Positions 1 to 8,791 of a DNA stretch of 64,000 nucleotides are shown here, piece by piece. Numbering within the stretch: the stretch's first letter is position 1; each line of letters begins with the position of its first letter. The translations under genes were made by a program, and so were the position numbers. The stretch comes from Tumebacillus amylolyticus (GTDB lineage Bacteria > Bacillota > Bacilli > Tumebacillales > Tumebacillaceae). The notes beneath the pieces were generated by a model, which was given only the letters and a program-made list of their open reading frames with translations, had not been told where the DNA came from and did not search any database. The stretch covers positions 186,001 through 250,000 of the forward strand of contig NZ_JAEQNB010000004.1 in assembly GCF_016722965.1 (NCBI RefSeq), written 5' to 3'.

Positions 1-2
1 TC

Positions 3-1196
3 CGCGGCGTAATCAATGGCAAGATGGGCTACTCGTTCACGGAAAAAATCGACGAGGACTCCATGGACCTCCTCTTGCAAGAGGCGCGGGACAACGCTGA
101 GATTCTGGAATTGGGCGAGAGCGAGGAGATCTTCGCAGGTTCGGAGCGCTACGTCGAGTTGCACGATCAAGCGCAAGCGTTGCGGAACTTGACTCCGGAC
201 GTCCTGATTGAAACGGCGAAGAGGATGGAAACGGTGGCGCTGGCGTTCGACCCGCGTGTTGAGCTGGTGAACACTTGCATGACCATCAACAACGAGACGG
301 AATTGACGATCATGAACACGAAGGGCTTGAACTGCCGGACCAAGAACAACATCGCGATCGGCTATCTGTCGGTGGTCGGCAAAGAAAACGGCGACGTCTC
401 GTCTGCGTCTCGGAGCGAGTTCGTTCTGCGCGAGATCGGCGATCTGAACGCTGAAGAACTGGCGAAGAACGCCGCGCAAGAAGCGGTCGGCAAACTGGGG
501 GCTCAAACGATTGAATCGGGTTCGTATCCGGTGATCTTGCGCCGAGAGACGGCTGCGACACTGTTGAAGGCGTTCGTGTCTGTATTCTCCGGCGAAACGG
601 CGCGCAAAGGTCTGACGCTGTTGCAAGACCGCGTTGGAGAGCAAGTGGCCGGAGCGAACGTGACGATCGTTGACGACCCGCATCTTGCAGATGCACCGGG
701 CTCTACCCCGTTTGACTCCGAAGGCATGGCAACGCATCGTCATGAGGTGGTTCGCAACGGTCAATTGGTGACTTTTCTGCACAATCTCAAGACGGCAAAG
801 CACTTTGGCGTGGAGTCGACCGGCAACGCGTTCAAGTCTTCGTACCGCAGTTCGGTTTCCGTACAGCCGAACAACTTGTACGTAGAACCGGGAGATCTCT
901 CGCTGGATGAGTTGATCGCAGGAACGGATCGCGGGCTGTTGCTCGTTGAACTGCAAGGGGTTCATGCCGGGACCAACGCCGTTTCCGGGGACTTCTCGCT
1001 GGCGTGCATCGGGTACCTGATCGAGAACGGCAAGATCGCGCGTCCGGTCAACCAGATTACGGTGTCGGGTAATTTCTTGCAAGTGTTGAACGACGTGGAA
1101 GCGATTGGGAACGATCTGCACTTCAATGGCTACGGACGCGGCGCATGTGGCGCTCCGTCGCTCAAGATCAAATCGCTGGCGATTGCAGGGAAGTAA
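3..1196 (+). CDS. pmbA: TldE/PmbA-family metalloprotease-like protein (5' partial)
   Basis: The reading frame is open to the left edge of the window, so the N-terminus is missing; the first ATG at 24 is internal. About 397 residues remain of a family that is usually near 445. The C-terminal two thirds carry TldE/PmbA features: a segment around TPFDSEGMATHRHEVVRNG, then LHNLKTAKHFGVESTGNA, and a terminal PSLKIKSLAI. TldD/TldE are known as a heterodimeric protease acting on modified peptides and antitoxins; TldE is the subunit without the zinc HExxxH motif, and none is visible here. tldD would be expected just upstream, outside the window. A strong terminator follows the stop. Confidence 0.85.
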   Translation, partial: RGVINGKMGYSFTEKIDEDSMDLLLQEARDNAEILELGESEEIFAGSERYVELHDQAQALRNLTPDVLIETAKRMETVALAFDPRVELVNTCMTINNETELTIMNTKGLNCRTKNNIAIGYLSVVGKENGDVSSASRSEFVLREIGDLNAEELAKNAAQEAVGKLGAQTIESGSYPVILRRETAATLLKAFVSVFSGETARKGLTLLQDRVGEQVAGANVTIVDDPHLADAPGSTPFDSEGMATHRHEVVRNGQLVTFLHNLKTAKHFGVESTGNAFKSSYRSSVSVQPNNLYVEPGDLSLDELIAGTDRGLLLVELQGVHAGTNAVSGDFSLACIGYLIENGKIARPVNQITVSGNFLQVLNDVEAIGNDLHFNGYGRGACGAPSLKIKSLAIAGK

Positions 1197-2436
1197 GTCG
1201 TGAGGAAAAAGGGAACGGGCAGCTTAGAGCTGCACGTTCCCTTTTTTTCGTGTAGAGAAGGAAGCAAAGGACGGGAACGGTGAGGAGAGCGGTCATGACG
1301 CTCATGAGGATGGTGAACGAGGTATGGTCGAACAACAAGCCGCCCAAAAGCGGGCCAAGCATACGTCCGGCGGTGGAGGCCATGCCGATGAAGCCTTGCA
1401 AGAAGCCGGTGCGAGTCGGAGGTGACAATTGCGCGACGGCAGCCGGGATGACAGGCCAGAGCAACATCTCCCCGAGCGTGAGCAACACCATTCCGGCGAC
1501 AAAGACCCCGTATTGGTCATGGTGGCTGAGTACCAGCAGGTAGGAGAGGGCGAACAGCGCGACTCCGAGGAACATCTGCGAAGACAGCGACTTGAACTTG
1601 CGGATCAGCAAGGCGATCAACGGCTGTCCGAGGAAAATCACCAGCCCGTTCAACGTCCAGAGACGACTGTATTGCGCCAAGGAATAGTCTTGCTGCATGA
1701 AGACGGCGATCGCAGTCTGCCATTGCACATAGACGATCCAGAGCGTTACGCAACCGGTGAACAGGGCAAGGATCGGAAACCAAGGGATGGCGGGCTCCGT
1801 CTTGGGTTTGGGGGCGGCGTCGACAAGGAGTTCACTCGTTGCGGCTTGTTCGCGAGCAGAGTCTGACACAGGGGCAGGACGCCACTTGCCGTCGCGTATG
1901 AAGAAGAACACGAAGCAGAGAAACACCGTCATCGTCCCGGACGCCGAGAGAAACGCGAGGTTGAAGGAATGCGCGGCAACGATCCCGCCAATCGCAGACC
2001 CTGCGGCAACGCCGAGATTGTTCGCCACATAGAGGAAGTTAAACGCTCGACGACCTCCTTCGGGCCATGCTTTCGCTGCAAAGGCAAACAGCGCGGGAGA
2101 GACGAGCGACGCGGTGAAGCCGAACAGAAACATCACGGCAACATACAACGGCCAGATCTCGAAAAAGCCGGGGATGGAAATCAACGCAGCCGAGCAGAAC
2201 AGGCCGGTCAGCAAGACCGGGCGTGCTCCAAAGCGGTCAAACAGCATCCCTCCGGTCAACTGCCCTAGAGAAGCGCCGGCGGAGTGCAGGAGAAGCACCA
2301 TCCCGGCGACGGCAAGAGGGCGGCCGAGGTGTTCATGGATGTAGATCGAGTTCAGCGGCCAGAGGAATGAGAGACCGCCGATGTTCAGAAAACAACCGAC
2401 CGCAAGCAGCCAGAGAATCTTCGGGTAGTGGCGCAC
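1168..2436 (-). CDS. MFS transporter
   Basis: Twelve-helix major facilitator transporter with a charged central loop (roughly residues 190-215) separating two six-helix halves. The motif GQLTGGMLFDRFGARPVLL in the loop after helix 2 is the classic MFS signature. The start is taken as GTG at 2436, because AGGAGG sits about ten bases upstream; upstream in-frame ATG codons at 2472 and 2463 lack such a site. The substrate is not recognisable, but the drug-exporter-like architecture suggests an efflux protein. The 3' end runs through the pmbA terminator and overlaps the pmbA stop region convergently, so the last ~25 residues (charged, unlike a helix) are encoded by terminator DNA. Confidence 0.8.
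   Translation of the reverse strand: MRHYPKILWLLAVGCFLNIGGLSFLWPLNSIYIHEHLGRPLAVAGMVLLLHSAGASLGQLTGGMLFDRFGARPVLLTGLFCSAALISIPGFFEIWPLYVAVMFLFGFTASLVSPALFAFAAKAWPEGGRRAFNFLYVANNLGVAAGSAIGGIVAAHSFNLAFLSASGTMTVFLCFVFFFIRDGKWRPAPVSDSAREQAATSELLVDAAPKPKTEPAIPWFPILALFTGCVTLWIVYVQWQTAIAVFMQQDYSLAQYSRLWTLNGLVIFLGQPLIALLIRKFKSLSSQMFLGVALFALSYLLVLSHHDQYGVFVAGMVLLTLGEMLLWPVIPAAVAQLSPPTRTGFLQGFIGMASTAGRMLGPLLGGLLFDHTSFTILMSVMTALLTVPVLCFLLYTKKRERAALSCPFPFSSRLTSLQSPAI
1211..1248. terminator. Bidirectional intrinsic terminator
   Basis: A GGGAACG stem with an inner CAGCT/AGCTG pairing closes against CGTTCCC and is followed by seven T on the plus strand; the minus strand has a matching run of A before it. 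It ends the pmbA transcript. The stem lies inside the 3' coding end of the convergent MFS gene. Confidence 0.85.
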
Positions 2437-2546
2437 TTGATAAAAACCTCCTGACGGTTTCATAACCTGCATTATTCTAACACAAATTTGCCCTGTTACG
2501 GCTCTTGACTTATCATGAGGAAGAGGATGGAAAGGAAGTTGAATGC

Positions 2547-2996
2547 ATGGAAATCACCAACCTGTTGCTGCTCTTGTTGTTAGCCGTCGGGATCGTCGGC
2601 AACAACACCTCGGTCTCCATCGCAGTTGCCGTGTTGCTGCTGGTTCGACTGCTGCACCTCGACCGTGTGGTTCCTTATCTGGAGAACTACGGCCTGCAAG
2701 TCGGCGTAATCATCTTGACCATCGGAGTGTTGGCTCCGATTGCCAGCGGTAAGATCGGAACGGAAGACCTGTTGAAGACCTTTTTGAGTTGGAAGTCGAT
2801 CCTCGCGATTGGCGTGGGGATTTTTGTTTCGTATCTGGGCGGGCGCGGGATTCCGTTAATGGCTGCGAACCCGTTAATCGTCACAGGGCTTATGATCGGC
2901 ACGATCGTCGGCGTCGCGCTGTTCAAAGGTGTGCCCGTCGGCCCACTGATCGCAGCCGGAATGATGGCGTTGATCCTCGGTGTGCTGAAACAGTAA
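2547..2996 (+). CDS. DUF441 family membrane protein (YtwI-like)
   Basis: A 149-residue, almost entirely hydrophobic protein with about four to five membrane segments and the characteristic GVPVGPLIAAG sequence near the C-terminus. It matches the DUF441/YtwI family of Bacilli, whose function is unknown. The ATG at 2547 is preferred over 2505 because it follows AAAGGAAG and directly begins the family's conserved MEITNLLLL-type N-terminus. The next gene starts 17 bases after the stop with its own AAGGAG, so the two are probably co-transcribed. A second family member lies at 49215-49676. Confidence 0.8.
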   Translation: MEITNLLLLLLLAVGIVGNNTSVSIAVAVLLLVRLLHLDRVVPYLENYGLQVGVIILTIGVLAPIASGKIGTEDLLKTFLSWKSILAIGVGIFVSYLGGRGIPLMAANPLIVTGLMIGTIVGVALFKGVPVGPLIAAGMMALILGVLKQ

Positions 2997-3012
2997 AAGG
3001 AGTGGTGAGAGA

Positions 3013-3819
3013 GTGCAACAATGGATCGAAGAAGCGAGATCTTGCCAATGGCAGGATTGGGATTATGAAGAGACGATAAAAGCGAAACTCTTGTTCTTAC
3101 GTTACTTGGGCGAATGCCTGGCCGAGAGCAAGTCGGAGGAAGCGGGACGTCTCGTCGAGCACCTGGAGGCGTACGGTGGGGAGGAACAAGCGACGCTGTT
3201 CACCACTTCACGCATGGTTCCGGCTCCCTTGGCAGCGTTTGGAAATGCTGTATTGCATGCTGGAGCCCCGTTGGTGTATCCGACCGTTCTCGCAGCCATC
3301 GAAGCGCAGAACAAGGGTGGTCAAGAACTCATCGCCGCTCTCATTGCCGGGTTGGAAACGTCCTACCGACTGGGGGAGCACCCGCAAGCAGACTTGATGG
3401 GAGCACTCATGGGTGTGGCTCACGCGTATGAGTTGGATGAGGACGGTTGGCAGGTCTTGCTGGGGATGGTGCTCGGGCGTTCGTTCGGATGTGCATCGAC
3501 GCCGAGTTCCGGATTGTCGCGCGGGGCATTGGCTCAAGAGATCGTGGTGGCAGCAGGGTTGGCTCGAGATGAATGGAGCGAAAAAACGGCTGAGCGTTTG
3601 CCGGTGCCACAGGAGTGGTTGACGGCTTTGGAACGCACGTCGGACAAGCCGGGGATGAAGATGTTCCTCATGGCGATGGAAGTCAACGCAGATGAAACCA
3701 TCGCCCAATTCCGCACCCGTGCGAAGGACCGTATACCCGCTGCGCATCTGGAATACTACATAGATGCTTGTATGGCGTTGGAAGACGTCTGTTGTATGCC
3801 ACAGTTTTTTCGCAAGTGA
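3013..3819 (+). CDS. Shortened MmgE/PrpD-like protein
   Basis: 268 residues from a GTG start behind AAGGAG. Residues about 65-180 resemble the all-helical domain of the MmgE/PrpD (2-methylcitrate dehydratase) family: ATLFTTSRMVPAPLAAFGNAVL, then PLVYPTVLAAIEAQ, then LIAALIAGLETSYRLG. Family members are usually about 450 residues. This one lacks the C-terminal domain, and the segment that normally carries the conserved aspartate/histidine motif (HALDYDDTH-like) is replaced by a short LHAGAPLVYP link. Catalysis as a dehydratase is therefore doubtful. It is coupled to the DUF441 gene and ends before a terminator. The assignment rests on the motif run only. Confidence 0.55.
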   Translation: MQQWIEEARSCQWQDWDYEETIKAKLLFLRYLGECLAESKSEEAGRLVEHLEAYGGEEQATLFTTSRMVPAPLAAFGNAVLHAGAPLVYPTVLAAIEAQNKGGQELIAALIAGLETSYRLGEHPQADLMGALMGVAHAYELDEDGWQVLLGMVLGRSFGCASTPSSGLSRGALAQEIVVAAGLARDEWSEKTAERLPVPQEWLTALERTSDKPGMKMFLMAMEVNADETIAQFRTRAKDRIPAAHLEYYIDACMALEDVCCMPQFFRK

Positions 3820-3833
3820 GAGTTCCGAGGAAG

Positions 3834-3862
3834 GGGTCGTGCGAGATGCACGGCCTTTTTTT
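3834..3862 (+). terminator. Intrinsic terminator after the PrpD-like gene
   Basis: GGTCGTGC pairs with GCACGGCC (one G-T pair) across a five-base loop, followed by seven T. Confidence 0.85.
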
Positions 3863-3972
3863 GTATCAAGGTTCAAGATTTATACATATATCGTGAATTG
3901 AGGTCTTATTATTTCGTATATGGACTCGCGTAAAAAAGTCCAATCGGTAGTTCTGTTTTGCACGATCTCGAT

Positions 3973-3988
3973 ATGAAAGGGCTTTCAT
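3973..3988. promoter_or_regulatory. cre-like palindrome upstream of gltB
   Basis: ATGAAAGGGCTTTCAT has perfect 7-base arms. It fits the CcpA operator consensus (TGWNANCGNTNWCA) except that the central C of the CG is G. It lies about 55 bases upstream of the gltB -35 element. ccpA itself is at 44995 in this window. The AT-rich stretch from 3863 to 4043 holds no other gene that I can see. Confidence 0.45.
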
Positions 3989-4043
3989 CAAAAAATATAA
4001 TCATTATGGCTTTGAAAAACTTGTGTCAGATGACGATAAGCCT

Positions 4044-4072
4044 TTGTATTTATATCCGATATTGTTTATAAT
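4044..4072 (+). promoter_or_regulatory. gltB promoter with dyad over the -10
   Basis: TTGTAT (4044-4049) and a perfect TATAAT (4067-4072) are 17 bases apart. GATATT at 4058 and AATATC at 4077 form an inverted repeat flanking the -10, a possible operator. Confidence 0.75.
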
Positions 4073-4110
4073 CTGAAATATCAGAAGTGAATATGGAGGT
4101 GGAGAGACCA

Positions 4111-7100
4111 ATGGCCAACAACAACCAGCGCAAGAGAAACGTTGAAGAGCATGATTCTTGTGGCATTGTTGCTGCAGTCGAGACGAGCGGCCATCCGACC
4201 CATGAAAACGTACAACGCATCCTAGAAGCACTCATTCAAATGAATCATCGTGCAGGATTCATTGACGGCGAAGGGGACGGTACGGGGATATTGATCGATG
4301 TTCCGCGCAAGCTCTGGACGAAGAAACTGATGAAACAAGGTCTGCCGGGGATGTGGGCAGATCAAGAGCACTTTGGCGTGGCTCATCTGTTTGTCCCGAA
4401 AACCGATGAATATAAAATGGAAGGCTGGATGGAAGACATCCGCCGCCAATTTGCAGACCGTGGACTGACCGTCTTGCTTGAGCAAACGGGCGCTGTGCAT
4501 TCCAAAGCATTAGGACCGCAGGGTCGCCGAGAAGAACCGTTGTTCTGGCAGGTTGCTTTCACAGCTGAATCGGAGCAAGCACCGTCCGGCAATGCGTATG
4601 ATGCCCTGCTGTTTCACTTGACCTGCTCCATTGAATCAGAAACTCCGGTACACGTGTGTTCCCTAAGCCGCTTTAGCGTAGTTTACAAGGTTCGCGGCTC
4701 GGCAGAATGCTTGCTGAATTACTACCCGGATCTACAGAACTCGGAACTTCGCTCGGCAGCCACCGTCGGTCACAACCGCTACTCGACCAACACATCGACG
4801 GTGTTTGAACGAGTTCAACCGTTCTCGTTGCTCGGTCACAATGGCGAGATCAATACGATCAAGCGTCTGCGCGAAGAAGCGGAGATGCTCGGGATTCAAC
4901 TGGTTGACGGCGGTTCCGATTCACAGGACATGAACCGTACGATTGAAGGACTGATCTCAGAGTACGGATTCTCGCTGTTCGAGGCGATGGAGTTGATCTT
5001 CCCACCGATCGTCAACGAGATCAAAAACTTCAAGAGCGACCTCCAAGACCTCTACATGTTCTACCGTTCTGCATGGGGTCCGTTCGCGCAAGGCCCGGCC
5101 GGCATCGTGTCTCGCTACGGCCGTGAATGTCTGTTCGGCGTCGATGCGTTGGGTCTGCGCCCGCTGTGGCGCATGCAGACCGATACGACGATTTGGTTCT
5201 CGTCCGAGCAGGGCGTTGTGCCGCTCCCTGAGATGATCGCCGAACCGCGCCCGTTGGCACCCGGCGAGAAAATCGGTCTCCAATTGACGGAGAACGGTAC
5301 GGTGGAGCTGCCCTACCACGAACTGCAACAATTGGTTCTGAAGCGGGCCGGCGCTCGCTACACCTTCTCCAACTTCCGCCGTTCGATTTCGTTCGGTGCT
5401 CCGCGCGCCGAATTCATGAACGGGGAGTTGACCGTCGAAGTCGCCAAGAAGGAGACGCCGGAAGAGCGTGAGCGTCTGTTGGCAGCCTACGGTTGGGAAG
5501 CTGAGCATCTCGACTTGATCGACCACCAATCCGGTACGGGCATGGAACCGATTCGCTCGCTCGGCTATGACGGCCCGCTGGCGATCTTGAGCCAAGAGCG
5601 TCAGAACTTGTCAGATTATTTCAAAGAGAGCGTCGCTGTCGTCACGAACCCGGCGATTGACCGTGAGCGGGAGATTGAGCACTTCTCCACACGGGTTGTC
5701 ATCGGCCCGCGTCCGTCGCTTCAAGGTCACCAAGGCATCGTCTATCGCCGCGTTGAACTGCAGACGCCGTTGTTGCTCGGCGGACACCGTCGTACTGCAC
5801 CGCTTTCCCGTGATCTGTACCGCCCGCTGGCACATAAACTCGGCAGCTATCTGTTCGAAGACTTGCTTCGTGAGTTCGAAGATGTCCAGCATGCCGTCTC
5901 TGTGTTGAACATCAACCGCGAGATCGGCGAAAGCATGAAGGACGCTATCGACCGCCTGACGCAGGAAGCTGTGGAGGCTGTCGTCGGCGGGGCTCACGTG
6001 CTGGTTCTCGACGACCGCTTTACCTTCCGTCACGGCTCGGGCTACCTCGATCCGCACCTGATTACGTCGGCCGTTCACCTCGCACTGAAAAGCTATCCGG
6101 TTGCGAAAAAAGCTGACAACCTGCGCCGCCGTGTCTCGCTCGTCCTCCGTTCGGCAGGTCTGCGCAACTTGCATGACATCGTCATCGCCATCGGTTTGGG
6201 GGCGGACACCGTCAACCCGTACCTGATGTGGGAATTGGCGTCGCACACCGAGCCGCTCGCGATGATCAAGAATCTCTACGAAGCTCTGCAAAAAGGTCTG
6301 GAAAAAGTCATCTCCACACTCGGCATTCACGAACTGCGCGGCTATGACCGATTGTTCTCGTCGATTGGTTTCCATCCCGAACTGTCCCAACTCTTCGGGA
6401 CGCCGAACTTCTACGGCTCCGAGCGCGCAGGTCTGTCGTTCCAAGAGTTGGAGCAGGACGCGTCGGAGCGGGAAGCGCTGTTCCAATCTCCAGAAAAATC
6501 CCGCGTTGCACGCGGTTATCATGTGTACCCGCGCCTGTGGAAGCTGGTTACAGACGTTGCGACAGGCTCCAAACCGTATGACGAGTACACGGAGAAAGTC
6601 CAAGAGTTGGAGACGAAAAACCCGATCTCCCTGCGTCACTTGCTCGCACCGAAAGTCGTACAGGAGCAACAGCGCCCGGCCTTGGAAAAAGTCGATGTCT
6701 CCGTCGGTCAGCACTCGTTGCCGTTCCTCATCTCCTCCATGTCGTTTGGCTCTCAGAACGAGACAGCGTTCCGTGCGTATGCAGAAGCGGCGTACCGACT
6801 CGACATGATCTCGCTGAACGGCGAGGGCGGGGAGATCAAGGATATGATCGGCAAGTATCCGAACCATCGTGGTGTGCAGATTGCATCCGGTCGTTTCGGG
6901 GTCAACATCGAACTTTTGAACTCTTCGAACTTGCTCGAACTCAAGATCGGGCAAGGGGCAAAACCGGGTGAAGGCGGTCACTTGCCGGGCACGAAGGTTT
7001 CGACCAAGGTCGCAGCGGCACGGAACGCCCAACCGGGCACCGACCTGATCTCGCCGTCGAACAACCACGACATCTATTCCATTGAAGACCTCGCGCAAGT

Positions 7101-8682
7101 AATCGACGAGTTCAAGATCGCGAATCCAAACGCTCGCGTCTCCGTCAAAATTCCGGTCGTACCGGGGATTGGCACCATCGCGGTCGGTGTGGCCAAGGCC
7201 GGTGCTGACATCATCACCGTCAGCGGCTATGACGGCGGTACGGGGGCAGCCCGGGCGCACGCTCTGCGTCACGTGGGGCTTCCGACCGAAATCGGCGTCA
7301 AGATCGCGCACGAAGAATTGATCAACTCCGGCCTGCGTCACCTCGTGGAACTCTGGGCGGACGGCGGGATCAAGAACGGTCTCGATGCGATGAAGATGAT
7401 CTTGCTCGGTGCCAACCGCATCGGCTTCGGCACGCTCGCGATGGTCGCTGTTGGCTGTACCGCTTGCCGTGGTTGTCACAAAGACACGTGCCACGTCGGG
7501 ATTGCAACGCAGATGGATTCCATCGAAGAGGCGAAGGAAAAAGGTCTCAAGATGTTCGTCCCGCGTGAACTGGATCAATCGATTGAACGTCTGCAACGCT
7601 TCTTCTCCGGCATGGGTGAAGAACTTCGTCAATGGACGGCAAAACTCGGCGCAACACGCACCCAAGACCTCGTGGGCCGTGCCGACCTGTTGGAGCAAAT
7701 CGCTCTGAACACCCGCATCGATCTCAGCTCGCTGCTCACGCCGTGTGTCGTCGAGACTGCAGTTGGAGTTCCCGCTGTGCGTCTCTCGAGCGTTGGCGTC
7801 AACTCGCTGACAGAGCGCTTGTCGATGGAAGCTGTCACCGAAATGGCAGCTGGAGGCGGAACCGTCTCGCACAACGTCGAAGGGGCGATCACCAGCGACC
7901 GCGTACTGGGCAGTCACTTGTCGGGCAACTTGACTCGTCGCCGCTTCAAGGGCGAACTCTTCCAAAAAGCGTCGGTGCGCCTCGATGACGGCACCATCGC
8001 GGGCAACGGCTTCGCAGCCTACAACACCACCGGCGTACACTTCCGCGTACAAGGCGGTGCCCAAGACGGTCTCGGCAAAACCTCCTATGGCGGCAAAGTG
8101 ATCGTCCTCAAAGGCTTGAACAAAAAGGGCGTTCGTCTCAACGGTTCAGCAGGCAAAGGCCTTGGTTACGGGGCGCAACGCGGTCTGTTCATCGTCCAAG
8201 GCGTGGCAGACTCTCGTGCCGGGATTCGCTTGTCCGGCGCTGACATGGTCTTCGGACAACGTCTGGCCGAGCCGCTCCATGACGAGTACGGGATGCTCGG
8301 TGCTCGCTCGCAGATCAAAGGCTTTGCGTTCGAGTACATGACCAACGGTCGTGTCGTCGTGATGGGCGACCCCGGTCCGTGGATTTGCTCCGGGATGACC
8401 GGCGGTACGGTGTACCTCCGATTGCAACCGGAGATGGGCTTGACCCAGCAAGCACTCCGTCGCCGGATCGCCAAGGGCGCGAAAGTTTCTCTGTTACCGC
8501 TCGATCGAAACGGTGTTCGCGACGTAGAGGAACTGCTCTCCGTCTACAAGTCGGAACTCCTGCGCTCCGGTCAGTCGGAGGAAGCGGCGATCATCGAAGA
8601 CTTGCTCCTGAATCCGGGACACAACTTCGTCATGATCAAACCGGGCTCTCTGCAAACCGACCAAGACATCGCAACGGAGTAA
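4111..8682 (+). CDS. gltB: Glutamate synthase, large subunit
   Basis: 1523 residues, full length for a GltB alpha subunit; makes glutamate from glutamine and 2-oxoglutarate. The order is: a short propeptide, then the class II glutaminase domain with nucleophile Cys17 (HDSCGIVAAV, exposed by processing); the central linker domain; the FMN-binding synthase barrel (ISSMSFGSQNETAF, GEGGEIKDMIGKYPNHRG, KPGEGGHLPGTKV); a [3Fe-4S] cysteine cluster near residues 1116-1127 (CTACRGC...C); and a C-terminal GXGXG helix domain. The ATG at 4111 is chosen because GGAGGTGG sits ten bases upstream; earlier GTG/ATG codons at 4087 and 4093 lack this. No gltD small subunit is adjacent, so NADPH-dependent electron supply must come from elsewhere or from ferredoxin. 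Confidence 0.95.
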   Translation: MANNNQRKRNVEEHDSCGIVAAVETSGHPTHENVQRILEALIQMNHRAGFIDGEGDGTGILIDVPRKLWTKKLMKQGLPGMWADQEHFGVAHLFVPKTDEYKMEGWMEDIRRQFADRGLTVLLEQTGAVHSKALGPQGRREEPLFWQVAFTAESEQAPSGNAYDALLFHLTCSIESETPVHVCSLSRFSVVYKVRGSAECLLNYYPDLQNSELRSAATVGHNRYSTNTSTVFERVQPFSLLGHNGEINTIKRLREEAEMLGIQLVDGGSDSQDMNRTIEGLISEYGFSLFEAMELIFPPIVNEIKNFKSDLQDLYMFYRSAWGPFAQGPAGIVSRYGRECLFGVDALGLRPLWRMQTDTTIWFSSEQGVVPLPEMIAEPRPLAPGEKIGLQLTENGTVELPYHELQQLVLKRAGARYTFSNFRRSISFGAPRAEFMNGELTVEVAKKETPEERERLLAAYGWEAEHLDLIDHQSGTGMEPIRSLGYDGPLAILSQERQNLSDYFKESVAVVTNPAIDREREIEHFSTRVVIGPRPSLQGHQGIVYRRVELQTPLLLGGHRRTAPLSRDLYRPLAHKLGSYLFEDLLREFEDVQHAVSVLNINREIGESMKDAIDRLTQEAVEAVVGGAHVLVLDDRFTFRHGSGYLDPHLITSAVHLALKSYPVAKKADNLRRRVSLVLRSAGLRNLHDIVIAIGLGADTVNPYLMWELASHTEPLAMIKNLYEALQKGLEKVISTLGIHELRGYDRLFSSIGFHPELSQLFGTPNFYGSERAGLSFQELEQDASEREALFQSPEKSRVARGYHVYPRLWKLVTDVATGSKPYDEYTEKVQELETKNPISLRHLLAPKVVQEQQRPALEKVDVSVGQHSLPFLISSMSFGSQNETAFRAYAEAAYRLDMISLNGEGGEIKDMIGKYPNHRGVQIASGRFGVNIELLNSSNLLELKIGQGAKPGEGGHLPGTKVSTKVAAARNAQPGTDLISPSNNHDIYSIEDLAQVIDEFKIANPNARVSVKIPVVPGIGTIAVGVAKAGADIITVSGYDGGTGAARAHALRHVGLPTEIGVKIAHEELINSGLRHLVELWADGGIKNGLDAMKMILLGANRIGFGTLAMVAVGCTACRGCHKDTCHVGIATQMDSIEEAKEKGLKMFVPRELDQSIERLQRFFSGMGEELRQWTAKLGATRTQDLVGRADLLEQIALNTRIDLSSLLTPCVVETAVGVPAVRLSSVGVNSLTERLSMEAVTEMAAGGGTVSHNVEGAITSDRVLGSHLSGNLTRRRFKGELFQKASVRLDDGTIAGNGFAAYNTTGVHFRVQGGAQDGLGKTSYGGKVIVLKGLNKKGVRLNGSAGKGLGYGAQRGLFIVQGVADSRAGIRLSGADMVFGQRLAEPLHDEYGMLGARSQIKGFAFEYMTNGRVVVMGDPGPWICSGMTGGTVYLRLQPEMGLTQQALRRRIAKGAKVSLLPLDRNGVRDVEELLSVYKSELLRSGQSEEAAIIEDLLLNPGHNFVMIKPGSLQTDQDIATE

Positions 8683-8701
8683 CGAGAACTACCAAAACAA
8701 A

Positions 8702-8737
8702 GCAGGCCTCGTCCAAAGGATGGGGTCTGCCTTTTTT
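8702..8737 (+). terminator. Intrinsic terminator after gltB
   Basis: GCAGGCC-TCGTCC pairs with GGATGGGGTCTGC and is followed by a T run. Confidence 0.85.
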
Positions 8738-8791
8738 GCAGTTGTTGTACTACAATGAAGATATTCTACAGAACCAAAGGGGAACGAACTT

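Noticed and set aside
5611-8064. Long minus-strand frame (817 codons) opposite gltB
   Set aside because: It is antisense to a full-length gltB with all expected motifs; its product is Arg/Val/Asp-rich without recognisable domains, as produced by codon bias on the opposite strand.
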